A stretch of DNA of 64,000 nucleotides from Larix kaempferi. Its lineage: Eukaryota; Streptophyta; Pinopsida; Pinales; Pinaceae. The notes under the pieces are model-generated. The model saw nothing but the letters and a program-made list of their open reading frames with translations, did no database searches and was not told the origin of the DNA. The stretch is taken from assembly GCA_027924585.1 (NCBI GenBank), contig BSBM01000643.1, positions 17,594,501-17,658,500 of the forward strand, written 5' to 3'. This document shows positions 33,028 to 43,736 of the stretch, piece by piece. Within the stretch, counting starts at the first letter, position 1. Each line of letters opens with the position of its first letter. A program made the position numbers and the translations under genes.

Positions 33028-33432
33028 TATGAAGAACCTGCAATAATTAATTAATGCAAATACACGAGATATCAGAAATAATAAAACTCATAATCACTTT
33101 TATATTGATCACGGGCCACTTGGAGGGGAAAACCTCCTTTGAGCAAGCTCAATACAATTAACTTCATAGTGCCTTCATTGGTCTCAACACCAACTTATAT
33201 ACTAAGTCTAGGAGCCAATACCATGGGTCAATACCATGTGTCAATACAAACCATGGGCCAATACAAAATATGGATCAACAAATACTACAAGACGACTTAC
33301 AAAACATATGCGTCCAACAACAATAATACAAACTATGGATCAACAAATACTATAGGACGACTTACAAAGCATATGCATCCAATGATAATATACTAACAAA
33401 GTAAATAGAAGGGTTGACATGGGTTCCTAACA
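33028..33432 (-). mobile_element. 405-bp insertion in gypsy-D RT
   Basis: It interrupts RT between SRVV and VAAFKYF. The flanks TTGTC (33023-33027 and 33433-33437) look like a 5-bp TSD. On the minus strand it starts TGTTAGGAACCCATGTCAAC, a typical copia-LTR start, and ends CAGGTTCTTCA followed by two extra bases. It probably is a solo LTR or TRIM-like element. Inside are repeats: CAATACCATGGGT-like units around 33210-33265 and two copies of a 67-68-bp unit (TATGGATCAACAAATACTA...) from 33268 and 33338. Confidence 0.65.
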
Positions 33433-33899
33433 TTGTCGTCGCAGCATTCAAATATTTTATGCATAAGTTTTTAGAAGCTTATTTTGACGACTGGACTGTG
33501 TTCGGATTGCTGAAGGACCATGGTGCAAACCTCAGACTCATGCTATAAAAGTGTAGACAGCACCAGATCTCTTTGAACTTAAAGAAGTGTGTTTTCTGTG
33601 TTCCATATGGGATTCTCTTGGGACACATTGTCTATAAACAAGGCTTGATGGGGGATCCTGTGAAGATCGCAGTCATTGTAAACTTGCCCACACCAAATTC
33701 AGTAAAGCAGTTGCGTACTACATTGTGCCATAATGGTTATTATAGGAAATTCATAAAGGGTTATGCACAAATAACCGCAGCAATGGAGAAGCTGCTAAAG
33801 AAATATGTGTCGTTCATTTGGAATGCAGAGTGTGAACAGGGATTTGACACCTTGAAAGAGAAGATGGTCATCGCGTCGATCCTAGTTTTTCTAGACTAG
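33433..33899 (+). pseudogene. gypsy-D RT, catalytic and thumb part
   Basis: Resumes AAFKYFMHKFLEAYFDDWTV, with the catalytic FDD intact, then LNLKKCVFCVPYGILLGHIV, a connection segment (KIAVIVNLPTPNSVKQLRTT, NGYYRKFIKGYAQITAAMEK) and FIWNAECEQGFDTLKEKM. One stop follows QTHAI near 33549 and another follows LVFLD. Confidence 0.9.
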
Positions 33900-34429
33900 G
33901 AGAAGCCATTTCATGTTCATTTTGATGCATCATGTATAGCGCTAGGGGTTGTTTTAGCACAACCAGGAGAGGGGGGTATTGAAAATCCCATCGCATTTTC
34001 GAGCAAGAAGCTCTCGTCTGCAGAAAAGAATTATACCACCACGGAGCGAGAAGGCCTTGCTATTGTCTATGCACTACAGAATTTCATGCACTATTTGCTT
34101 GGTGTGCACTTCTTTATGTTCACTGACCATTCTGCTTTGAAATACCTGGTCAATAAGCCAGTGTTAGGGGGCGGATCCACAGATGGTTGTTACTATTTCA
34201 AGAGTACGATTTTGAAATAGTGGTTAAGCCAGGAAGATTGAATTTGGGACCTGATCATCTATCAAGGACCGAGTCAGGAGAAGAGCCTATGAACCTTGAG
34301 GACAATCTGCCTGATGCGCAGTTGTTTGCTATCCAAGTTGCTGACGATTATTATAAAGACATCATAGATGTTTTTCCTACTGGGTTGGTACCTACAGATT
34401 TCACTACGTAGCAGCATAAGCAGCTGGTA
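33900..34429 (+). pseudogene. gypsy-D RNase H and connection
   Basis: FHVHFDASCIALGVVLAQPG (first catalytic Asp), IAFSSKKLSSAEKNYTTTER (Glu), LLGVHFFMFTDHSALKYLVN (Asp), a frameshift at about 34170, then LLFQEYDFEIVVKPGRLNLG and PDHLSR (His-Leu-Ser-Arg, the usual RNase H end). This is the Ty3-type RNase H. It continues to the integrase with one TAG. Confidence 0.9.
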
Positions 34430-35590
34430 GTGCGAGCAACAGACTTCACCATAATCGCAGATCAGTTGTACAAGTTGGGGCCAGATGAAGTACTGCGCAG
34501 ATGTGTATTGGAGCATGAGAAGTTGTTCATATTGGCTGATGCACATTCCAGAGCAGCAGGAGGTCACTTTGCAGGAAGGTCCACTGTGCAGAAGATATTG
34601 CGCGCAGGGTTGTGGTGGCCTACAATTCACAGAGACGCAAAGGAACATTGCCAGAGCTGCGATGTCTGTCAGAGGACAGGAAGACCATCGCGAAGAGACG
34701 AGATGCCATTGAATCCACAGTTGACATTACAAGCATTTGAGAAATGGGTAATTGATTTTGTGGGACCTATAAACCCCCCAGGGAAGAGAACTAGTGCGAG
34801 GTACATTATTACTGCAACTGATTACCTCACCATATGGGAAGAAGCAAAGCCAGTGAAGGACTGTAGTGCAGGTGCTGCCACACAGTTCATATTTGAAGAC
34901 ATCCCTACAAGGTTTGGATGCCCAAATATTTTGATGAGTGATCAAGGCACTGACTTCTTGAATAGAACCATTGAGGCATTGACAGAAGAGTTCCACCTTC
35001 ACCATCAACGCAGTACGCCTTCCCATCCTTAGGCAAATGGAACTGTTGAAGCATTCAATAAAGTACTGGAGAATGTGCTAACTAAGGTATGCAATGTGAA
35101 TCGGGATGACTGGGACCTGCGCATTCCCACTGTGTTATGGGAATATAGAACCACATGCAAGAAGTTGACGGGCCATACATCGTTTAGGTTGGCCTATGGG
35201 TAGGAATCAATAATGCCGATGGAGTACATTGTTCCCAACTTGAGAATAGTTGCGCTTATAGGCATGGCAGATAGCAACGCGCTAGAAGAAAGGCTTCTAC
35301 ACTTGGTTGGTCTGGAGGAGGATCGCTTCATCATATGATTTCACCAACAAGTGCAAAAAGAAAGGGAAAAAGCATGGCATGATCACCACATCAAGAACAA
35401 GACCATTCAGGTAGGTGAACTAGTCCTCCTGTATGATAGCAAGTTCATGAAATTTCCTAGAAAGTTTAAAATGCATTGGCTTGGTCCATATACTATTTTG
35501 CATGTTACTAATGGTGGCACAGCTCAGTTAGCCACATTAGCAGGAGACAACTTGCTCGGTTTAATCAATGGAAGCAGACTAAAACCCTAG
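34430..35590 (+). pseudogene. gypsy-D integrase
   Basis: HHCC finger in AHSRAAGGHFAGRSTVQKIL and HCQSCDVCQRTG. Core: EKWVIDFVGPINPPG (Asp), ILMSDQGTDFLNRTI (Asp) and [18 protein letters not shown] (Glu). The C-terminal part WLGPYTILHVTNGGTAQLAT is the GPY/F module, and the frame ends NGSRLKP. The DDE residues are all present. Stops after TPSHP, near LAYG and near DRFII, plus one frameshift, break the gene. No chromodomain is seen. Confidence 0.92.
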
Positions 35591-36332
35591 CGGGATAGTC
35601 CTGCTTCACAGAAACCCTCGTCAGCAGAAAGCAAGGAAATTGTAAGTGCCAAGTACAGTTGAAATTGGGCACTAGAAGTTAAGATGAACCTGTACCCGCA
35701 TCGTATAAAAATAAATATAGGTACCACACAGCACTTAGTAAAGTTGCGCCGGGAAAAAAAAAAAAACAGGGCAGCTGCTCAGCACATTTCACAGTACGAA
35801 TCACGCAGACAAGGCAGAACCACAGCCGCGCAGAAGACTAAGTAGAATGCACATTCGGAAGTGACCCTCATGAAAAACCGCCAGCACATCATGACAAAAA
35901 CCGTTACCAAGACAATCGTCGGCCAGTTAGTGGGTCGTTAACCAAATTGGCGGCACTAGCAAACTTCAATATTTAGGGAATATGTGACACTCTGGAGTGC
36001 CATAAAGGCCGAAGTGACTAACATAGCACCAGAATCCGGCTGGCAGGATGAGTAATTAACGCTGACTTGATGGAAGCGACACCTTGGCCTACTCGGTACC
36101 TTTTGATTTAAGGAAACAGAGTTGGCACGAGGATGAGGATCGTATGGCAAGACCGAGATCATAGACAAGAGCTGGACAATGAATGTGGCATTAAGTGCCT
36201 TGGCAACCGCCGAAGGCCACGTTGCAGAATGCTAAGACTATAAATAGACCTCACTCAGCCACTTATCTACCTTACAAAGCATTTTTCATTGTCTGTTGGA
36301 GCTACCAGAGAGCCGAGTGACTTAAGTAGCGT
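35591..36332 (+). other. 742-bp non-coding spacer before the 3' ORF of gypsy-D
   Basis: It has no open frame, an A13 run at 35755-35767, and a TATA box near its right end. It is far longer than the usual distance from integrase to LTR in simple gypsy elements and looks like a promoter region rather than coding sequence. Confidence 0.55.
36239..36247 (+). promoter_or_regulatory. internal TATA box upstream of the 3' ORF
   Basis: TATAAATAG, identical to the LTR TATA box of the same element, 86 bp before the ATG at 36333. The next bases (ACCTCACTCAGCC) offer pyrimidine-purine start sites at normal distance. It suggests a subgenomic promoter for the downstream region. Confidence 0.5.
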
Positions 36333-39293
36333 ATGAGCGAACAGGTTGACTTGCAGGAAGTGGTGAAATTATTCAAGCAATCAGGGATTCTAGGAGCTAT
36401 GACAGTAGCAAAGGGAGGCTCTTCCAGAAGCTCATCAAGGTAGGATGCAGAGGCAAACAAGGGGAAGAAACTAGTTTCAGAGCAGGGAGGTTCAAAAGCA
36501 CCAAGGAAGCGGAAGTCGACCACAATTCATGAACAACCCATTTACCTGGTGCCTGACTATACCCCCCACGAAAAGATGACGCACCACCGGTACACTTGGA
36601 CAAAAATGTTGTATATAAAATCCTGATCCTAACCATTTCTACTCAGGTAAGGGTTGTGGAAAGCCTATTGGGTAGCGTGCCGAACTGCAAATTTGAGGAC
36701 CATGACCTGCTGGAGAACACGTTAGCAAAGCCGAAGAACTATGCGCAGTTTCGACCCAATGGATACATCAGCCGGACAGTGGATGCCCAGACTAGTGCCG
36801 AAAGCTTGCAAGTCCAAGATTGGATAAAGGCCCTCCAACCATTAGGGTTGTTAAATCTGTTGCAAATGCCACATTTTTATAAAAGCACCAAGTTTTCGGC
36901 GGTGGTGCGCACGTTATGGACTTGCATGCATGAAGGATTATTATGGTTGGATAAGCACGTCAAAATCAATATAGACATGATACATCATATCACAAACCTG
37001 AAAAAGAAAGGCGAGGACCCTACCAACCTAATGGTAAAGAGGGCGCAGGATAGAGCTCTATCTGCTGAAGTTGCGAAAGAATTCGGTGTGATCTGGAAGG
37101 GACGTGGATTCCCAACCAACGATATCAATGACCATGCTACAAAATTTACTATCCAATTGCTCGCAGGAAAGCTGCTGCGCAAGTGTCAGTCGCCTGAGGT
37201 ACTCGCGGTCGCGATCAAGCTAGCATCGAACACATTGCGTGGAAAACCTTATAATTCATGCTAGTATCTACTCAATGAATTTCTAGCAGACGTTGAGGAC
37301 ACCAGGATAATGGAACAACATTCCATTTCAGTTGGCTACTAATATTAATAGCCTTTGTAGGCTGGAAGGGGCTGGATGGGTATCAAGGTGTCCCAACCTT
37401 AACAGGACAGGGCCACGGAATGCACTTCACTAACCTATGGGTGAGCCCGAAGGCGTCTAGACAGTGCCAGATAACCGAATTCTTTTACGTTTACTATCAC
37501 CAGTTGCGCGACGCGATTCTTTCAACGCCACGAATCGCACGACCACTGACCGACACATATACATGCATCATGAGGTTTATGGTGAAGAGGAAATGGTCAT
37601 ACATTCTGCCAAGGGCTGATGCAGAGGAAGAGTTGTGGTATATATGGTTTTATCGGCTAGATCAGGAGAAGATCAAGGAGATGATGGAGGGATGGGATGC
37701 AGACTGGAAAGTTCCCGCATCACTAGATGTTGAATCTGATTATGAACAAAACATAGAACCCATCTCAGAGAAAATTGAAGTAAAAGACTCAGATGATGAA
37801 AACACTGAGGAAGATAAGGAAGAAACAAAAGTGAACAAGGGAGAGCAGAAGGGGGGGCTACCTACAAGTACTCTCATTGTTGAGGAAAAATATGTTGCGC
37901 GGAGTGAGCCGACAGAGTCAGCAGGGGGGAAAAGAAAGGCCACTGAAAGCCCCATAGAACCAAAAGGCCAGCGTACAAAGAGGAAGGCCGAAACACCCAA
38001 GCTTGGTCCACAGCTAAACCCAAACGATTGCGAGATAATCACAACCAAAATGCAGGAAGCATGGGAAGAGACCCGCACGGAGAAAGAAGCTAAACAGGAA
38101 CAACTGTAGATAAGCATAATCCAAGCTATGGAAATAGTCAAGACAATGGTAACATAGATGGGTTTGGGCCAGCACTATTCATACTCTGAAGGGAATTCAG
38201 GTGGAACAAGCACACCAAGAAGACCACTTCTTACTGTAAGTGAGTACCTGCGGGTACTGCACCTCGAGATGAGCTACCTCATCTACCCAAATGAAGTGAT
38301 TAAGGAAGTAGTAAAGATTGCACCCCACCTTGACCTCAATAATTGGTCTTTGCCACTGGAAGACCTGAACAAATTTCACATGAAGATTACTGAAGAGATT
38401 CATGAGAGAGGCCTTTCCTCATATGATCAGAGTGCAAGGTTAACTGAAGATATCAATCAGCTGAAGCAGGAATTAGCTCACAATATGCAAGAGTTGAGCG
38501 AAGCCAGGGAAAAAGGCCGTAAGCTGAAAGAGACAGTTTCAGTAGTCTGCGCAAAAATTGAGGAAGCGTAGAAGAAGATGATGTAGAGGTTATAATAAAG
38601 AAAATCGGGGCCAAGGTAGAATCCCTCACATCAGAAATGATGTAGATGGAGACTTCCTACAAAGGGAATATTACAGAGATGGAGGCTAGGCACCCAGTTA
38701 TCCCACCATATCAGTGCGCGTCTCCAGCTGAGGAAGTAAAAGAAACCATGGACAACATTTCGTCGGAAGTGACGAAATGCCAAGAGTTACTTGAAGGAGT
38801 AACTACAACATTGACAGGTTTGAATGAGGATCCCACGCTTCAGAAGATAAAGGGGGATCTGCAGTAGACACAGCAACAAGTAGAGGCTACAAACGTAGAG
38901 TTAAGAAGTGCATCGGCCAGGGAGAAAATCCAGAAGTACAATGAAGTCAAGGACCTGCAGAAAGAATTGGTTGCTCTTAGAGAGAAAGAGGCTGCTACAT
39001 CTGCCAAGTTGCAGCCAATTGAACAAGAAGGCCTTGAGTTGATGCAGCAATTTGAAGAGAAGTTCGTAGAACTTCAGGCCACAGAAGGCACCATGAAAGA
39101 GCAGGTGGCCAAGGAAGAAGTCTCTCAGGAAAATCTGGAGACACTTCGAGGATTTGAGAAAAAGGCCAAGGACACGGTTGCAGAGTTAGCAATTACTCAG
39201 CAAAACTTTACTTCGAAGCTAGGTACACCGGAAAATGCGGCACCATTGTCCGCAAGTAGAAGTGGCTCGGGACGAGCCACAGGTGAGTGTTAG
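36333..39293 (+). pseudogene. gypsy-D 3' ORF of unknown function
   Basis: Starts MSEQVDLQEVVKLFKQSGIL. A basic segment (APRKRKSTT) is followed, after a frameshift near 36575, by a 222-codon domain (VVESLLGSVPNCKFEDHDLL, QDWIKALQPLGLLNLLQMPH, GVIWKGRGFPTNDINDHATK) and a second one (FTNLWVSPKASRQCQITEFF, MRFMVKRKWSYILPRADAEE, ELWYIWFYRLDQEKIKEMME). Then come an acidic stretch (DSDDENTEEDKEETK), a nuclear-localisation-like KGQRTKRKAET and long charged helices up to the end, probably coiled coil. Stops and frameshifts divide it into about seven pieces. I recognise no family. No signal peptide or membrane segment argues for an envelope. Confidence 0.55.
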
Positions 39294-39298
39294 GGGCC

Positions 39299-40831
39299 TG
39301 TTGGGTGGGCCCAAGTTGGAAAATATGCACAAGTATTGGAAATTATGCATTGCGCACTGTGACATGGTATGGGTGGAATTTTGAGAATTGCGCATGGCAC
39401 GCAACGACAATGGGTAAGGCAGGATTTCGTAGTACGCTGGTGCGCAGGACCCGCACAATAGATATTGTTGGTAAGAAATATAAGTAAAGGTCAGACGAGG
39501 AAGTGACCTATTTTGAGTAAGGAACAGGTTGAAGGAAGAAGAAAGAAACCTGTCAAGGAGAGTGGCGGCAAGCAATTGGGAAGCTAAGCCACTACGTCGA
39601 TGGCGACAGGCAGGAAGAAGGTGCGGAAAGGGACAAGCCATGATGCAGTTGTAACCATTTTTTACGACTGAGGCTGTCAGAAGAGTGCGTGAGCCACGAG
39701 TGGCCCAGCAGGATGGCCTAGAGTAGGCAGATCAAGCTATCAACAGCGACACCCAGGATGGCAGTTAGCCACGCCAGTTTTTTAAATCTAAGGGCTTTGC
39801 CTATGAATTGTAAAGACATGACCTACGAGCATGATCTATAAATAGGGCATATTTTGTATGGGAAGGGGTTGTTAATTTTTGTTATTCTCTATTACTATTG
39901 ACTAAATAGATCTCTGTTGAGAGACAATTTTGTAAAGGCCCTGCAAGTTGTGTGCGCAGAGGCCTATTGAGAGAGAGAGTCTGCAGCTGAGTGCACAGAC
40001 AAAGAATTGTTGTACCCTTCCCAAAAGATTAATATAACAACAGTTCTTGTGGACATAGCCTCCATCCTGTGGGTGAACCATGTTAAATCTTGTGTAGTGT
40101 GATTTCCCATGTATTTGCTTTTGTTTATTACTTACATTGAATGACTGGTTTCTCATTTATCAGCTGTTATGTTAATGCTTTTACATGTATTCGCCATAGG
40201 AGAGAGATGGGAATTATATTTTAAGTATGATGTTAATGGATGAATGATGAATGTGTAGTATTCTAAGTCTATGAAAGTATCAGTTATTGAGTAATCACAA
40301 GTATACGAAGAACTTTGGTTGTATAACTCTTTGACATGTAGCACCAGGTGTGCGTAGGGTTGCTATTTCGCCTGCTTGCATTACATTTAATTAATCTAAG
40401 GTAGTAGATGATTGTTTAAGTGTTAAGTGAATTTTTCATAGGAGTTAAGATTGGGAGAGGAAGTGTATAAGTAAGTTGCGTTGTCCTCTTGTTGACATTC
40501 TTCCCGAACTGCATAGTCCATGGATGCGCTGGTTGCGCAGGCATCTCCGCTTGCAGAAGTAAGGGTCGTGACGCAGTCTATCGTCGCATAGCCCTCAGCC
40601 CACGGCACAAGTCCAATAGCACGCTGCGCAGTAGTTCTAACCGAACAACTCATCACTTGTTGTGGAAACCTGATTCCGCAGCACCCCCATAGCTACACCT
40701 CGGGTGAGACCTCAGCCTATTCGGAGGCTGTTTCCGAAAGGGTTTGTGAGAAGGGATTTTGTTGGTTCCTTGAAACCGCAAAGAACCTGGGTCTACATTG
40801 GAAACCTCTAGAACAATATCTTAAGCCAACA
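39299..40831 (+). repeat. 3' LTR of gypsy-D
   Basis: TGTTGGGTGGGCCCAAGTTG to TTAAGCCAACA, 1533 bp, collinear with 26818-28351. The purine-rich TTAGGGGCC just upstream is a poor polypurine tract. Confidence 0.95.
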
Positions 40832-40836
40832 AAAAG

Positions 40837-42144
40837 ACCATACAAGTATTCCTCTTTAGTATTTTTAGAGTCTCACACATGTTTATATGCATATTTATTT
40901 ATTATTTATTTATATAAACTTATTATACTATCATGATTTATGTAGGTTTTCACGCACAACACAAATGCAACTAATGACTAGAAATAAATGCAATGTCTCT
41001 AGTTATTTATATTTTAATAGTTATATAAAAAATTTATCATATATACTAAATAAGATTACAAGCATACAATTTTCCCTTCCAACAATAATTCTAGATAAGT
41101 GCAATGATTATCAGTGAGACATGTTTGTTTTGATTTTATATTTAGTCAATGAGACATGACATGAAGGAGAAATAATAAACAATGAATATCACTTCAATCT
41201 TTTCATGGCTATTTTATGTGGAATTTCCCTGTGTGTGATGTGATTTTTTAAGCTTCCATCTCATAGAATTCATGGACACATGTAGCTAGTACTCATTTTT
41301 TCCATTTTAGTTAGTGTTCTAAACATTATTACTAGTGAGGTTTATTTAGAAGTCTCTTAGCTAACTTGACTACTCACACATTTTCTAATTAGAGGATCAA
41401 ACTATCATGTATATGTATCTTGGTTAAGGACTGCTTAGACATAGATCATCTTAGGGTATATTTAATCTAATGATTATGTTTTTTTTCCAATGTTACTAGG
41501 TATTGAGAACAAATATATAGACCATCATACGGTTATTCTAAAATTTCCTTAATTTTAAGATGATGTTTTTTGACAATGTAACTAGGTATGGAGAACAAAT
41601 ACATAGTGGATCATGGAATGATAGAATATTTAGCATATGTAATACTTGTTATTCGTAAGGCATGACTGGCACTAGCGTTTGTGAGTAAGAGGTATGACTC
41701 ATCCTTTATCAAATAATTTCCTTCCATTGACTTTTTACAATGGCAAATATATAAAATACTACATTGATACTATCAATCGTAATAAATAGGGACTAGTTAC
41801 TAAAAATCAATATCTTTTTTATAGACCAGTTGAGTTTCTATCTTTGTAATATTCTTCCATACACACTTGGGAATTATTGCAAGACAACCCGAGCAACAAG
41901 TTTACCATCAACCACACTTTTGATCAAAAATCACCAATCAACCATAGACAACCATTTGAAAGACCATCCACATATCCTTTCTTCAATAAAACCCTAATTT
42001 AAAAAATGAAAGAACAAAATTGCTTTAGAACTTTAAGCCCTTAATCTCCAAGTAAGAAAGTGCTAAGATTTCATCCTATGATGGTTAGATGGACACCTTG
42101 TCACTTATTAGAAGTGTCAAACTCATATCTCTTATGAGACCTAT
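40837..42144. other. 1.3-kb unannotated AT-rich DNA
   Basis: I see no gene, RNA or repeat that matches elsewhere in the window. Runs of A/T and short ORFs only. Confidence 0.5.
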
Positions 42145-42809
42145 TGTTTGAGTATTAAAAACCCATCCATATCCATTCCATACTTAGGATAGATTAATTA
42201 GCCATTTTTTGATTAATTCCTAGGTGTTGACTAGGTAGTTGGCCATTATTTGTCTTTTATGTGGACCAAAATCCATCCCAAGTCACTAGGGTGCACTTCT
42301 GGAGATACTCGATAATATTTCCTAATATTATGTGAGATTTTATTCCATTTCATAGATTAGAAGGGTGCATTACTGCTTTTTACTGTTTTTGGTGAAAAGG
42401 TAAAAGCTACTTGACTTAGATTTAGCAGTTTTTTTTCCAACTTGCCCTCCATGATGTTTCCTCTTTCTAAAATATATACTTAGCATGATTTCCCACCCTA
42501 CATCACCATAATACTCAAAATTTACCAATTTATGAGCCTTAGAGGTCATTTGGAAATCACTTTTTTCACCTAGGGGGGTTTTTCATCTTTTTAGTAAGCC
42601 TTCTTTGGCTTTAAAATATCTAATGTAATTATATATTTGGACAGCCATTACATAGCCCAAGTTTGGATGTTGTATACTTATTCAATAGATTTTTACTTTT
42701 TGCATCATATTCATGACTGTTTTATGTGTTCTATGACTAGTTTTTGCAAGTCAATTTGTGAGAGTTTGTAATTTCTTGAGCAGATATTGGTGTGAACATG
42801 ATTTTCACA

Positions 42810-42821
42810 TGGTATCATAGA
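42810..42821 (+). other. PBS of the A-family copia
   Basis: TGGTATCATAGA directly follows LTR end TTTTCACA. It differs from TGGTATCAGAGC at two positions. It shows what copia-A at 2475 has lost. Confidence 0.8.
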
Positions 42822-42962
42822 TTTCAAGTTTTTCTATTCTCCTTCTTTTTCCCTACAGTATCAAACTAGTCTAAGAGAGGGTGCAATTCAATGACCCATA
42901 TGGTGCAACTCAGCATCCAAGGGGCGCAACCAAACATCTCATAAGAATATTTCAAATCTTCC

Positions 42963-43073
42963 ATGGATCAGTCACAACAAATCATGCTCACTCCATTCAA
43001 TTACTTTTACTGGAAGGTGCATATGGAGATATTGTTGAGAAGCAAAGGCCTCTACAGGGTGACTATGGAAACT
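42963..43073 (+). pseudogene. gag fragment of the A-family copia
   Basis: MDQSQQIMLTPFNYFYWKVH then MEILLRSKGLYRVTMET, parallel to copia-A gag (MDQSHQIILTPFNYFEWKAE). Truncated after 37 codons by the gypsy-F LTR. The last five bases, AAACT, should be the left copy of the gypsy-F TSD. Confidence 0.9.
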
Positions 43074-43736
43074 TGTTGATGCCTCAGGTGTGTATGTGCT
43101 GGAATGGGGTTCAAGGCAAACAACAGGGGATGAAAACCCATCCAAAGGCTTTAGATAATCCTACGCAAGTTTTACCCTATCCTCGATATTTTTGGTGTGG
43201 TTAACATCCACGGATACTAAGGCCTCCGCTGGCACCTATGAGTGTTTGATCCTAGAAAGGATCTATCTTCCTGTGGAGAAAGACAAGAGTTTTTCTAATC
43301 CTAAGAGTTAGTTTAACCTTGAAAAAAGAAATATAATCTAAGTCAGGCCTATTCTAAAAGGAGTGATTTGTTTGTGCAAAAGATAACTTGATCTGGAAAT
43401 TACTAAATCCTTTCACCAATTTAACAGACATGCAAAACTGGATCTTGACTCGGTAGCCTAATATGTAATCAGTTAAAGACATTCAACCAACAACGGCTTA
43501 AAGAATTAAGTACATACAAGCTTATCCTGTATCTAGAATGTTAACTGACAAATTAACATTAACTCAATATTTTTTGTGAATCATTTGCAGAAATAGATAA
43601 AATGTTTTAGATAAAGACATTCATTTAAAACATCAATTACAGAGATCATAAGTTGAGAGAAATCTGAACTGTAAACCAATGTAAGTTACTGATTGCAAAT
43701 AATAAACAGTATTAGAGGATATGTCGAAGCAAAATC
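43074..43736 (-). repeat. 3' LTR of gypsy-F, U5-side part
   Basis: First 663 bp (plus coordinates) of the LTR. The start TGTTGATGCC pairs with the far end ...GGACCAACA at 53357 as an imperfect inverted end. Interrupted at 43737 by element E. Confidence 0.88.
43732..43736. repeat. TSD of element E, left (AAATC)
   Basis: AAATC precedes the left LTR of element E. The second copy is 50145-50149. Confidence 0.92.

Larger units (their letters stand above)
26818..40831 (+). mobile_element. gypsy-D: 14-kb Ty3/gypsy element with extra domains
   Basis: Two LTRs of 1534 and 1533 bp (TGTTGGGC... to ...TTAAGCCAACA), a PBS, gag, protease, a second gag-like domain, RT, RNase H, integrase and a further 3-kb open region before the 3' LTR. 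The flanks AGAAG (26813-26817) and AAAAG (40832-40836) match at four of five positions and are the probable TSD. LTRs differ by several percent, mostly transitions, and every gene has stops or frameshifts, so the copy is old. The order RT-RNase H-integrase is that of Ty3/gypsy. Confidence 0.93.
42145..43073 (+). mobile_element. A-family copia, 5' part, cut by gypsy-F
   Basis: LTR-like 42145-42809 resembles the copia-A LTR throughout (GATTAATT...GACTAGGTAGTTGGC, CTTTTTACTGTTTTTGGTGA, TTGTGAGAGT-TGTAATTTCTTGA). A PBS, leader and the first 37 gag codons follow, then gypsy-F begins. The rest must lie beyond position 64000, on the other side of gypsy-F. The left boundary, TGTTTGAGTATT, is a best estimate. 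Confidence 0.85.

Noticed and set aside
36333-39293. envelope gene (retrovirus-like) in gypsy-D
   Set aside because: No signal peptide, no transmembrane segment and no Cys-rich surface domain; the C-terminus is charged and helical.
40837-42144. hidden gene or element
   Set aside because: No sustained frame, no paired repeats and no similarity within the window.
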